DNA of 64,000 bases from an uncultured Ruminococcus sp. (lineage in GTDB: Bacteria > Bacillota > Clostridia > Oscillospirales > Ruminococcaceae): the NCBI GenBank assembly GCA_902788785.1, contig CADALT010000008.1, positions 1 through 64,000 on the forward strand, written 5' to 3'. Under the pieces are notes generated by a model that was given only the letters and a program-made list of their open reading frames with translations, had not been told where the DNA came from and did not search any database. The position numbers were made by a program, and so were the translations under genes. Below are positions 54,110 to 62,168 of the stretch, one piece after another (the first letter of the stretch is position 1; each line of letters opens with the position of its first letter).

Positions 54110-56521
54110 TTAATTGGTTTTTCTTGCCCTTGCTTTGCTTCTCTTCGGGATAACTTCATGCAGCGCATTGTTCTCGGGAACAAGTGCAGCCTCCAGCACG
54201 TCGGTTATCTTCTCGGCAAAAACAAATTCCAGACCGTCCTTGACCGTATCATCGACCTCGTCCAGGTCAGCCCTGTTCTTCTCGGGAATGATAACCGTCT
54301 TGATGCCTGCCTTATATGCAGCCATGGTCTTTTCACGCAGTCCGCCGATGGGCAGCACCTTGCCTGTCAGGGTTATCTCACCTGTCATAGCCACATCCGA
54401 GCGCACCTTTCTTCCGCTGAGGGCGGATACCAGTGCAGTTATCATCGTAACACCTGCGGAAGGACCGTCCTTCGGAACAGCACCCTCGGGCGCATGGATA
54501 TGCAGGTCCCTGTTCTCGTAGAATTCCTTATCTATACCGTACTTATCCGCAATGCTGCGGCAGTAGCTTACAGCTATCTTTGCAGATTCCTTCATAACGT
54601 CGCCCAGCGAACCTGTCAGCTCGATCTTGCCCTTGCCTTCCAGCACGAGAACTTCCAGCGGCATCATGACACCGCCCACAGCCGTCCATGCAAGACCGTT
54701 TACACAGCCCACCTGATCGTTTTTTGCGGCAGGGTCTTCAAGATACTTTATATGTCCCAGATAATCGGGGATATTCTTGGCATTGAACGTCACCTTTTTA
54801 GCGTCGTTCTCAACTATCTCCTTGGCAGCCTTACGGCAGAGAGTCCCGATAGTTCTTTCAAGAGTACGCACACCTGCTTCTCTGGTATAGCCATCTATCA
54901 GCATATACAGTCCGTCATTTGTGACCCTCATCATCGAAGGTGTCAGACCGTGCTTTTCCAGCTGTTTTCTGACCAGATGCTTCTTGGCGATGTTGAACTT
55001 CTCTTCTCTTGTATAGGAAGAAAGCTCGATGACCTCCATTCTGTCAAGCAGAGGTGCAGCCACCGTATCAAGGGTGTTCGCTGTAGTGATGAACAGCACA
55101 TTGCTCAGGTCATAAGGTACCTCGGTATAGTGATCCCTGAACGCATTGTTCTGCTCGCTGTCAAGAACTTCCAGCATAGCAGACGAAGGGTCGCCCCTGA
55201 AATCATTGCTCATCTTATCGATCTCATCCAACAGCATAACAGGGTTGCTGGAGCCTGCCAGCTTCATGGCATTGATTATACGTCCGGGCATAGCGCCAAC
55301 GTAGGTCTTTCTGTGACCTCTGATATCGCTCTCGTCACGCACGCCGCCCAGCGATACTCTGACAAACTTTCTGCCCAGCGACCTTGCCACAGACTTCGCC
55401 ACAGAGGTCTTACCAACTCCGGGAGGTCCCACAAGGCAGAGTATCTGACCCTTTATATCGGGTGTCAGCTCTCTTACTGCCAGATTTTCTATTATTCTTT
55501 CCTTGACCTTTTTAAGTCCGTAGTGATCCTTATCGAGTATGCTCTGCGCCTTTTTCACATCGGTAGTATCCTTAGTGAAAACATTCCAGGGCAGTGCCAG
55601 CACGGTATCAAGATAGCCCCTGATGACCACAGCTTCCTGCGAAGCCCCTGACATACGTGACAGCCTTTTTACTTCCTCGGTCAGCTTATCCTTGACCTCA
55701 TCGGAAGCCTCCAGCTCATCTATCTTCTCGTGATAGGTCTGTATCTCATTCTCATCAGTGCCGTCGAAGCCGCCCTCGCCCAGTTCGTTCTGGAGCGCCT
55801 TGATCTGCTCTCTGATATAGTATTCACGCTGATTATCCTCGATCTGGCTCTGTACCTGCTCGTGTATCTCACGTTCCAGCGAGAGCACGTCGATCTCCCT
55901 AGCCAGTATGGTCATCAGCAGCACCAGCTTTTCGCCTGCGGATGCACCTTCAAGCAGAGCCTGCCTGTCAACAAAAGACAGCGGCACATTGAAAGCCACG
56001 CTCTCGAAAAGTTCCTCGGCAGTTCTCGAACCCATTACCGCAGAATATATCTCCTGCGGCATCTTGGGCATAAGCCTTGCATACTCTTCAAAAGCCTTTC
56101 TCACCTCACGCTCCACAGCCTCCAGCTCATGAGAATAGAGCTTATCCTTGGAGTAATTGGGCACGGGCTTTATAACAGCCTCATAGCTGTCCTCTTTAAC
56201 TATCATCTCAACGAGCCTTGCCTTGCGCACGCCCCTGACCATGCATCTGCACACTCCGCCGGGACTTTTGATGACCTGCCTGATATTGGCGATAGTGCCG
56301 TACTTATACAGGTCTTTCTTAACGGGCTCTTCAATATTTACATCCTTCTGTGCACAGAGAAATACATCTCCGCCGAAGTCATTTCTTGCATTTTGCAAGC
56401 TTTGTATGGACATCTCTCTTCCCACGTCAAAATTGACGCTCATACCCGGGAAGACCACCAGATCTCTGGTGGGTATCATAGGCAGTGTCATGCCGCTCTT
56501 TATATCTGTACGCTTTTCCAT
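54110..56521 (-). CDS. lon: ATP-dependent protease La (Lon)
   Basis: 803 residues. Lon N-terminal substrate domain (PMIPTRDLVVFPGMSVNFDV), coiled helical region, AAA+ module with Walker A GPPGVGKTSVAKS and Walker B VMLLDEIDKM, and the C-terminal protease with the Ser-Lys dyad: PKDGPSAGVTM and the Lys in GLREKTMAAYKAG. It degrades misfolded and regulatory proteins in the cytosol. AAAGGAG precedes ATG 56521; an upstream extension to 56578 runs into the leader repeats. Leader carries tandem palindromes. Confidence 0.97.
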   Translation of the reverse strand: MEKRTDIKSGMTLPMIPTRDLVVFPGMSVNFDVGREMSIQSLQNARNDFGGDVFLCAQKDVNIEEPVKKDLYKYGTIANIRQVIKSPGGVCRCMVRGVRKARLVEMIVKEDSYEAVIKPVPNYSKDKLYSHELEAVEREVRKAFEEYARLMPKMPQEIYSAVMGSRTAEELFESVAFNVPLSFVDRQALLEGASAGEKLVLLMTILAREIDVLSLEREIHEQVQSQIEDNQREYYIREQIKALQNELGEGGFDGTDENEIQTYHEKIDELEASDEVKDKLTEEVKRLSRMSGASQEAVVIRGYLDTVLALPWNVFTKDTTDVKKAQSILDKDHYGLKKVKERIIENLAVRELTPDIKGQILCLVGPPGVGKTSVAKSVARSLGRKFVRVSLGGVRDESDIRGHRKTYVGAMPGRIINAMKLAGSSNPVMLLDEIDKMSNDFRGDPSSAMLEVLDSEQNNAFRDHYTEVPYDLSNVLFITTANTLDTVAAPLLDRMEVIELSSYTREEKFNIAKKHLVRKQLEKHGLTPSMMRVTNDGLYMLIDGYTREAGVRTLERTIGTLCRKAAKEIVENDAKKVTFNAKNIPDYLGHIKYLEDPAAKNDQVGCVNGLAWTAVGGVMMPLEVLVLEGKGKIELTGSLGDVMKESAKIAVSYCRSIADKYGIDKEFYENRDLHIHAPEGAVPKDGPSAGVTMITALVSALSGRKVRSDVAMTGEITLTGKVLPIGGLREKTMAAYKAGIKTVIIPEKNRADLDEVDDTVKDGLEFVFAEKITDVLEAALVPENNALHEVIPKRSKARARKTN

Positions 56522-56551
56522 AAAAGCTCCTTTCATCAAGACAGTCCCCCG

Positions 56552-56594
56552 AATACAAAAAGCAATTTTGTAATACAAAAAGAAATTTTGTATT
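56552..56594. repeat. Two tandem 20-bp palindromic repeats in the lon leader
   Basis: Units at 56552-56571 and 56572-56591 differ at one base. Each contains AATACAAAA, a 5-nt spacer and TTTTGTA(A/T)T, so each is also an inverted repeat. The 20-bp period is about two helical turns. They lie 31 bases upstream of the lon start codon and about 35-75 bases after the predicted transcription start. The sequence is not CIRCE and not a CtsR box. Confidence 0.75.
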
Positions 56595-56634
56595 GTACTG
56601 TCCTGGGTATCCCAACTAATATCTTTCTGTTCTT

Positions 56635-56663
56635 ATTATAACATAATTCACGTCTTATTGCAA
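56635..56663 (-). promoter_or_regulatory. Promoter of lon
   Basis: Minus strand: -35 TTGCAA (56658-56663), 17-bp spacer, -10 TATAAT (56635-56640). The start point near 56628 places the palindromic repeats in the leader. Confidence 0.78.
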
Positions 56664-56754
56664 GAGGAAATGCTATGCAATAAGCCCCCAAAAGAGCAGA
56701 TGTAAACAGCGGGACTCTCCGCCGCTTATATCCGATCTTTTTTCGACATAATAC

Positions 56755-57078
56755 TTAGTCTATAACGAAATAATCATCGAAGAACTCGCCGTCCATGCGG
56801 TAAATGCACCAGAAACTGATAGTCCTGCACCTATCCTTACCTTTACGGTAACCATCCACATAGACCTTTATATGCTCAAAGTCATAAGAATTTGGAACAC
56901 CGTAATAATATCCGAAAAATTCAGCTCTTACCGAATCTCTGTCAATAAGACCCAACTCACGGCTCTCCTCGGGCTCTTCTTCAAGATAACAGTCGTAATT
57001 CGCCCAGAAGTATTCTATAGTGCGGTCAACAAGGTCATACTTTTTTACTATCTCATCAAGTTCTTTTCTTATGTCCAT
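56755..57078 (-). CDS. Uncharacterised small protein
   Basis: 107 residues, acidic, rich in Tyr, Phe and Asp. A helical N-terminus (MDIRKELDEIVKKYDLVDRT) is followed by a mixed part with SFWCIYRMDGEFFDDYFVID at the end, which suggests a small alpha/beta fold. No signal or membrane segment. It follows the rpsR terminator and precedes lon in the same direction. Not recognised. Confidence 0.55.
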   Translation of the reverse strand: MDIRKELDEIVKKYDLVDRTIEYFWANYDCYLEEEPEESRELGLIDRDSVRAEFFGYYYGVPNSYDFEHIKVYVDGYRKGKDRCRTISFWCIYRMDGEFFDDYFVID

Positions 57079-57110
57079 GAGTTTCTCACTTTCAGCTAAG
57101 TATAAAAACA

Positions 57111-57132
57111 GAGGTATCCCGAAGGATACCTC
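57111..57132 (-). terminator. Terminator after rpsR
   Basis: GAGGTATCC and GGATACCTC arms with a 4-nt loop; on the minus strand TGTTTTTATA follows. Confidence 0.88.
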
Positions 57133-57146
57133 GTATAAAGCATAAA

Positions 57147-57392
57147 TTAGTCAGCTACATAAGGCAGGAGTGCAACGTGTCTTGCTCTCTTGATAGCCTT
57201 TGTCAGCTCTCTCTGATGATAAGCACATGTGCCTGTTACACGGCGGGGCAGGATCTTTGCCCTTTCTGTCATGCACTTTCTGAGCTTTGTGATATCCTTG
57301 TAATCGATCTTTTCAGCTCTGTCAACGCAGAACATACAAACCTTCTTGCGGCCCCTCTTCATGGGTCTGCCTGTGGTTCTTTCCTTCTCCAT
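57147..57392 (-). CDS. rpsR: Ribosomal protein S18
   Basis: 81 residues. [17 protein letters not shown], then [20 protein letters not shown] and [15 protein letters not shown] are the S18 core. It keeps Cys residues in the N-terminal part (CMFC), the zinc-binding-like form. S18 pairs with S6 on the platform of the 30S subunit. Last gene of the rpsF-ssb-rpsR operon. Confidence 0.97.
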   Translation of the reverse strand: MEKERTTGRPMKRGRKKVCMFCVDRAEKIDYKDITKLRKCMTERAKILPRRVTGTCAYHQRELTKAIKRARHVALLPYVAD

Positions 57393-57501
57393 GGTATGAT
57401 TCCCTCCTCGTTAAGGAATTGACTTAACGACATTCCTGCTGCCCGAAGTTTTTCCGACACAGCAAATACTGTCATTTACAAATTCTCATGATTGATCTTT
57501 T

Positions 57502-58071
57502 TTAGAACGGTACTCCGTCGTCAGAAAGAACTTCCTCAAAATCCGACAGATCACCGATATTCAGAGCATCGTTAGACGGTGCCTGAGCATTATTCGCAGG
57601 AGCGGGAGCGTTGCCTCCGAAATTATTTCCGCCGTTATTCCCACCGTAATTTCCGCCGCCGAAGCCGCCGTTATTACCGCCGTTTGAATAACCTCCGTTC
57701 GAGCCGTAGCCGCCGTTGCCGTAACTGTTCTGATAGTTACCGCCCTGCTGTGCCTTTTCACCCGTGAATGATACGCTGTCCACATAGACCTCTGTGACAT
57801 AATGCCTTGAACCATTCTTATCCTCATATGTCCTTGTTCTGAGGTTGCCCTCAAGAGCTATCATTCTGCCCTTACCGAAATATCTTCCGATAAATTCAGC
57901 CTGCTGTCTCCAAGCGACACAAGTGATAAAGTCAGCCTGATACTGACCATTCTGATCCTTGAAATTTCTCTCCACTGCCACATTGAATGTCAGGGTGGAA
58001 ACTCCGTTAGGTGTCTGTCTTACCTCAAGATCCTGTGTGATCCTGCCCATCAAAATAACTCTGTTCAGCAT
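57502..58071 (-). CDS. ssb: Single-stranded DNA-binding protein
   Basis: 189 residues. OB fold in residues 1-105 (MLNRVILMGRITQDLEVR, FITCVAWRQQAEFI, GNLRTRTYEDKNG), a Gly/Asn-rich flexible linker made of GNGGY and NNGG repeats, and the acidic tip DDGVPF that binds partner repair enzymes. Classic placement between rpsF and rpsR. Confidence 0.97.
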   Translation of the reverse strand: MLNRVILMGRITQDLEVRQTPNGVSTLTFNVAVERNFKDQNGQYQADFITCVAWRQQAEFIGRYFGKGRMIALEGNLRTRTYEDKNGSRHYVTEVYVDSVSFTGEKAQQGGNYQNSYGNGGYGSNGGYSNGGNNGGFGGGNYGGNNGGNNFGGNAPAPANNAQAPSNDALNIGDLSDFEEVLSDDGVPF

Positions 58072-58138
58072 AATTCCTAGTTCCTTTCCATAATAACTCT
58101 GCTTACCTGTCTGCTGATACTCATGATTGTCCCGTCAC

Positions 58139-58429
58139 TTACTTAGTAGTGATCAGGAAACGGATAACGCCGTCTGTGATGCCCAGTACTCTCTCCAGCT
58201 CTGCAGGGAATGCTGTGCCGCTTGTGAAAGACCAGAGCACATAAGTACCCTCGCTCTCGTAGTTGATCTCGTAAGCCAGCTTGCGCTTGCCCCATACATT
58301 GATCTCAACGTTTTCAGCGTTAGCCTTGATCATATCATCGAACTTTGCTGTCAGCGCATTAACGCCTTCCTCATCGAGCTTCTGGCTGAAAATCACCATT
58401 GCCTCGTAGTTCTCATTGATCTTTGCCAT
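58139..58429 (-). CDS. rpsF: Ribosomal protein S6
   Basis: 96 residues. NYEAMVIFSQKLDEEGVNAL, WGKRKLAYEINYESEGTYVLW and the C-terminal LGITDGVIRFLITTK are the S6 pattern. AAAGGAGGTG ideally placed before ATG 58429 rules out the 15-codon longer frame. First gene of the operon with ssb and rpsR; the leader of about 55 nt could hold the S6:S18 autoregulatory element. Confidence 0.96.
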   Translation of the reverse strand: MAKINENYEAMVIFSQKLDEEGVNALTAKFDDMIKANAENVEINVWGKRKLAYEINYESEGTYVLWSFTSGTAFPAELERVLGITDGVIRFLITTK

Positions 58430-58492
58430 CAAAAACACCTCCTTTTGGATTTCGCCCACACCCTTACGATGCAAGCAAGGATTAACTCATAT

Positions 58493-58521
58493 ATTATAGC
58501 ATTACCTGCCGGATTTGTCAA
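58493..58521 (-). promoter_or_regulatory. Promoter of rpsF-ssb-rpsR
   Basis: Minus strand: -35 TTGACA (58516-58521), 17-bp spacer, extended -10 TGC-TATAAT (58493-58498), a near-ideal promoter. Confidence 0.88.
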
Positions 58522-58537
58522 GTGTCCGACAGGTAAT
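58501..58537. promoter_or_regulatory. Inverted repeat around the rpsF -35 box
   Basis: Arms ATTACCTGCCGGA (58501-58513) and TCCGACAGGTAAT (58525-58537) pair with one mismatch and an 11-nt centre that holds the -35 box. Possible operator, or a terminator of upstream transcripts. Confidence 0.5.
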
Positions 58538-58564
58538 TTTGTAAATTTTCTATTAAATCGCATT

Positions 58565-59512
58565 TTACCTTAGCACAGTCAACAGCATTATTATCATCAT
58601 GTTTACAGCGCCTGCCAGCATTATGCCCAGCAGAGCATATCCCCAGGAACTGCCGCCTGTTGTGATGATCTCCATGTTGACTTCCTCATTGGATTTTTCG
58701 CCTGAATTCTCACGTATCTTCAAGATATCACGCTTAGCCTTCTTATAATAAAGATAGTTTGCGAATATGCCCGAAGCCAGCTTTAATCCCAGCATAAGGA
58801 AAGTCACCGCCTGCTCCAGTGCAATGAAGCTCTTTGACTCCACATCAATGCCCAGGTCTATATTCATGCTGTATGCACCCGAGGTACTCTGCATCATTTC
58901 AATGGTCGTAGGTACCGAGAGCAGACAGGACACGATTATTGCGAATATGCCCCAGCTGTACATTTTTCTGTACATAAAATAAAATGGTGCGAATATCATT
59001 GCAAAAATATTCAGCGAGGCTACTCTGCCTGCCTTTGCAAAGCTTATAAAGCTAGGCAGAAAACCTATGGGATTTGAGCCCACATATCTTGCATAATCCC
59101 CAAGCTTTACGCCATCTATATCGGAGTCCTGATTGAGCATTACAGGATTGAAGCGGGTGCCTACATCCTGCTGTTCAGCATTTTCCGTGCCCTCAAAGGG
59201 ACGTGGGGTATCCATATTTATCAGCGGAGTGCCGCACTCTTTGCAGTATCTCTCCTCGGGAGGATTTTCAGCGCCGCAGCGTATACACCTCTTTACTCCG
59301 GGTTCGGCAGAATAAGCCTTGACCTCGGGTTTAGGGGCATCAGAAATCCACTCGACACCTTTTTCATGCAGCGGAGTATTCACACAACTGCCTTTTTCAT
59401 TATAGCATTCTCTGTGGTAAGGCGTACCGCACTCGGGACAAACGACTATGTCATCGTCCTCAGTAAAACGCTTGCCGCAGACAATACAGGTAGAACCAAC
59501 ATACTTAGACAT
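58565..59512 (-). CDS. Membrane protein with RING-like and zinc-ribbon domains
   Basis: 315 residues. Residues 8-45 hold a RING-type arrangement CIVCGKRF, VVCPECGTPYHRECY, CVNTPLHEKG; residues ~73-100 hold a zinc ribbon (CIRCGAENPPEERYCKECG). The second half (~145-315) has four or five hydrophobic segments with DYARYVGSNPIGFLPSFISF leading in, similar to DUF2628 proteins. RING-like domains in bacteria occur in protein-modification systems, but no E1/E2 partner is seen here. Own consensus promoter. Confidence 0.75.
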   Translation of the reverse strand: MSKYVGSTCIVCGKRFTEDDDIVVCPECGTPYHRECYNEKGSCVNTPLHEKGVEWISDAPKPEVKAYSAEPGVKRCIRCGAENPPEERYCKECGTPLINMDTPRPFEGTENAEQQDVGTRFNPVMLNQDSDIDGVKLGDYARYVGSNPIGFLPSFISFAKAGRVASLNIFAMIFAPFYFMYRKMYSWGIFAIIVSCLLSVPTTIEMMQSTSGAYSMNIDLGIDVESKSFIALEQAVTFLMLGLKLASGIFANYLYYKKAKRDILKIRENSGEKSNEEVNMEIITTGGSSWGYALLGIMLAGAVNMMIIMLLTVLR

Positions 59513-59554
59513 TTTACTATTCCTTTCTTAGTCTGTACTGTCTATATTTAATAT

Positions 59555-59583
59555 ATTATATCACAGAAGATTACCTTTGTCAA
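59555..59583 (-). promoter_or_regulatory. Promoter of the RING/zinc-ribbon gene
   Basis: Minus strand: -35 TTGACA (59578-59583), 17-bp spacer, -10 TATAAT (59555-59560). Confidence 0.88.
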
Positions 59584-59630
59584 TCACGGAAGGCTCAAAA
59601 AATCGCAGTAAAAATGTCCCATAATAACCA

Positions 59631-59671
59631 AAAGCCGACAACTTCGGCAATGCGGTCATCGGCTTTTTCGT
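59631..59671 (-). terminator. Terminator after the sortase gene
   Basis: AAAGCCGA (59631-59638) and TCGGCTTT (59659-59666) with a long loop containing a second small stem; T-rich sequence follows on both strands. Confidence 0.72.
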
Positions 59672-59680
59672 TATAAAATT

Positions 59681-60667
59681 TTAGAGCGCCCAGCCTCCGT
59701 CGACTTTCTTGTTGCCGTGGCGGTCTATCCAGAACTGCGGGAAATAAATATCCTCGTCCGCCCTGTCCTTATAGGAGTCAATGATATGTTCAACATCGTC
59801 CTGCGCAGTGAGCTTCTTTGCAACGATGACCCATCTGAGGTCTTCGCTGTCCAGCAGTTTCGAGCAGGTTGAAAGTGTGATATACTTGTCATTCTCGGTA
59901 CACTTTATATCGTTTGAGTACCAGCTGCGCTTGGTTATCTCATCATACCAGTCATCGAACTTGTATTCCTCATCATCGAAATCTCTGTAGCCGATGTATT
60001 CAAACAGATTTCCGTTGTCCTCATATTCCTCGGTATTTATCATAAAGCAGCTGACTATGGCATATTTGCTGTCATTTTCATAGATGGAATCAAATTCTAT
60101 CAGCGCATGGTCTTTCAGGAAATCCGCACCCTTCTTATACTCCGAAAGATGAGTAAAACTTGTGCCCAGCACACCCATATGATGTCCGAATACAGTGATA
60201 TTATCCGTCTGCTCTTCACCGTTCAGCACGCTCCATGCGTCCATATAGATACTGCCCGATTCGTAATATTCCTCATCTATATCCTTATAGAGGTAGTAAT
60301 CATTATCCTCACCCTGCAGCACAGGGAAATCTATGATATCATCACCGTTATCGTCCTTGATACCGGGTATCTTTATCCAACCGACCACATCTTCGTTTCT
60401 CTCCAGCAGATCCACAGCCCAGTCCTGTATCTCGGGCTTTTCGGGGGCACTCTCGACTTCCGAGCTGTCATCTTCGGAAGACTCCTCTTTGCTTGATTCA
60501 GCTTCCGTTACCACAGGTGCCCGAGACTCGACAGGCTCGGTCACATTTTTATTTAATGCACCAAAAACAGCGATACCTCCGCCCACTGCCGCTATCAGGC
60601 AGATCGCCGCTATCACAGCTGCCTTTTTCCCTTTTATCTTCTTATTGTTATTATCTAATGTATCCAC
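59681..60667 (-). CDS. srtB: Class B sortase
   Basis: 328 residues. Membrane helix at 15-37, a Ser/Glu linker, then the sortase barrel (WIKIPGIKDDNGDDIIDFP start). Catalytic His162/163 in VFGHHMG, Cys268 in TLSTCS, and Arg278 in LRWVIVAKK are all present. Class B is inferred from the long N-terminal helices and the TLSTC form. It would anchor a protein to peptidoglycan; no substrate with a sorting signal lies nearby. Starts at GTG 60667 with AAGGAG nine bases upstream. Confidence 0.92.
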   Translation of the reverse strand: MDTLDNNNKKIKGKKAAVIAAICLIAAVGGGIAVFGALNKNVTEPVESRAPVVTEAESSKEESSEDDSSEVESAPEKPEIQDWAVDLLERNEDVVGWIKIPGIKDDNGDDIIDFPVLQGEDNDYYLYKDIDEEYYESGSIYMDAWSVLNGEEQTDNITVFGHHMGVLGTSFTHLSEYKKGADFLKDHALIEFDSIYENDSKYAIVSCFMINTEEYEDNGNLFEYIGYRDFDDEEYKFDDWYDEITKRSWYSNDIKCTENDKYITLSTCSKLLDSEDLRWVIVAKKLTAQDDVEHIIDSYKDRADEDIYFPQFWIDRHGNKKVDGGWAL

Positions 60668-60824
60668 GATCCATCGCTCCTTACTGTTATTCTATATATC
60701 TTTGCGGGATACTCACTGACCTTTCTGCTTTTTCCGCTACATATATTAGACGCAATTTTCATGATAATAGTTTCACTTTTTCATAAAAGTTTTCTGAAAA
60801 TTATCTTCTTGATGACCATTGATA

Positions 60825-60853
60825 ATTATATCATATCATCGCAAAAAGGTCAA
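60825..60853 (-). promoter_or_regulatory. Promoter of the sortase gene
   Basis: Minus strand: -35 TTGACC (60848-60853), 17-bp spacer, -10 TATAAT (60825-60830). The leader to the GTG start is about 150 nt; nothing recognisable is seen in it. Confidence 0.78.
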
Positions 60854-60910
60854 TTGGTGATGCGCCGACATACGGAAATACTCAAATTCGGATAAAAATA
60901 TAAAAAAGCC

Positions 60911-60939
60911 TTTACAAAATCAGCAGAATAGTGTATAAT
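60911..60939 (+). promoter_or_regulatory. Promoter of prfB
   Basis: -35 TTTACA (60911-60916), 17-bp spacer, -10 TATAAT (60934-60939). With the sortase promoter it fills the 323-bp gap, which holds no gene. Confidence 0.82.
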
Positions 60940-60990
60940 ATATTATGTATGATTATGTAACGAATTCGTTTATGATAAGGAGAAATAGAT

Positions 60991-62121
60991 ATGATATTTT
61001 TGGAAAACCTCAGGTCTGAGCTGGAGGCTTGCCGCCCTTTGATAAAGGAGCTGCACGATGTCTATGATATCGAGAACGCTGCCGAGAAGATCGAAGAGCT
61101 TCACGAAAAGGCTGCCGAGCCCGGTTTCTGGGACGATCCCGAGAAATCACAGCCCATCGTTCAGCAGACCCGCAATCTTGAAAGCAAGGTGGAGCGCTAC
61201 AACAAATTCGTTTCCGCAGCCGATGATATAGAGGTCATGATCGAGATGGCAGGCGAAGAGGACGAGGATACTCAGGCTGAACTGGTGGAGGAGATCAAGG
61301 CTGACCTTGATAAGCTCAAAGCAGATCTTGATGCAGCTTCTCTTGAAACTCTGCTGACAGGCGAGTATGACAAGAGCAATGCGATACTCAACTTCCATGC
61401 AGGCGCAGGCGGTACAGAGGCGCAGGACTGGACCGAGATGCTCATAAGAATGTACACAAAATGGGCAGATTCCCACGGTTTCAATGCCAAGATAATGGAT
61501 ATACTCGAGGGCGGCGACGCAGGTGTAAAGAGCTGCTCAATGTTCATCGAGGGCGAGAACGCTTATGGTTATCTGAAGAGCGAGTCGGGCATACACCGTC
61601 TTGTACGTATATCGCCTTTCGACAGTTCGGGAAGCCGCCACACTTCGTTCTCCGCAGTTGAAGTCATGCCTGAGCTTGATGACACCATCGAGGTCGAGAT
61701 CAGACCCGAGGACATCGAGATGGAAGTTTTCCGTTCCAGCGGTGCGGGCGGTCAGCACATCAACAAGACCTCATCTGCCGTAAGACTGATACACAAGCCC
61801 ACGGGCATCGTAACAGCCTGCCAGACCCAGCGTTCGCAGTTCCAGAACAGGGACTACGCCATGAAGATGCTGAAAGCCAAGCTGCTCGAGATCAAGGAGC
61901 GTGAGCATCTTGAGAAGATCGAGGACATCAAGGGCGTGCAGAAAGAGATCGCATGGGGTTCACAGATACGTTCCTACGTATTCATGCCCTACACACTCGT
62001 AAAAGACCTGCGCACAGGTTTTGAGTACAACAATGTTAAAGCTGTGATGGACGGCGATCTTGACGGTTTCATAAATGCTTACCTGAAAGCGCTTTCCCTC
62101 GGAAATATCGAGAAAAACTGA
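60991..62121 (+). CDS. prfB: Peptide chain release factor 2
   Basis: 376 residues, complete in one frame. Helical N-terminal domain, the SPF tripeptide in ISPFDSSGSRHTSF that reads UGA/UAA, and GAGGQHINK with the GGQ that triggers peptide release, followed by TACQTQRSQFQNRDYAM. Many bacteria control RF2 by a +1 frameshift at an in-frame UGA near codon 25; none exists here. AAGGAG before the ATG. Own promoter and terminator. Confidence 0.97.
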   Translation: MIFLENLRSELEACRPLIKELHDVYDIENAAEKIEELHEKAAEPGFWDDPEKSQPIVQQTRNLESKVERYNKFVSAADDIEVMIEMAGEEDEDTQAELVEEIKADLDKLKADLDAASLETLLTGEYDKSNAILNFHAGAGGTEAQDWTEMLIRMYTKWADSHGFNAKIMDILEGGDAGVKSCSMFIEGENAYGYLKSESGIHRLVRISPFDSSGSRHTSFSAVEVMPELDDTIEVEIRPEDIEMEVFRSSGAGGQHINKTSSAVRLIHKPTGIVTACQTQRSQFQNRDYAMKMLKAKLLEIKEREHLEKIEDIKGVQKEIAWGSQIRSYVFMPYTLVKDLRTGFEYNNVKAVMDGDLDGFINAYLKALSLGNIEKN

Positions 62122-62132
62122 CAGATATAACA

Positions 62133-62168
62133 AACGACCGATGTTCGCAAAACATCGGTCGTTTTTTG
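62133..62168. terminator. Terminator between prfB and the DUF624 gene
   Basis: Thirteen-base arms AACGACCGATGTT (62133-62145) and AACATCGGTCGTT (62151-62163), 5-nt loop, followed by T6. A-rich sequence on the left makes it useful leftward as well. Confidence 0.93.

Noticed and set aside
54158..55651. A 497-codon open frame on the plus strand
   Set aside because: It is exactly antisense to lon, has no ribosome site, and its Cys/His/Leu-rich composition is that of a shadow frame.
57600..57730. Short tandem GCCGTT/CCGCC-type repeats
   Set aside because: They encode the Gly/Asn linker of Ssb and are not a separate element.
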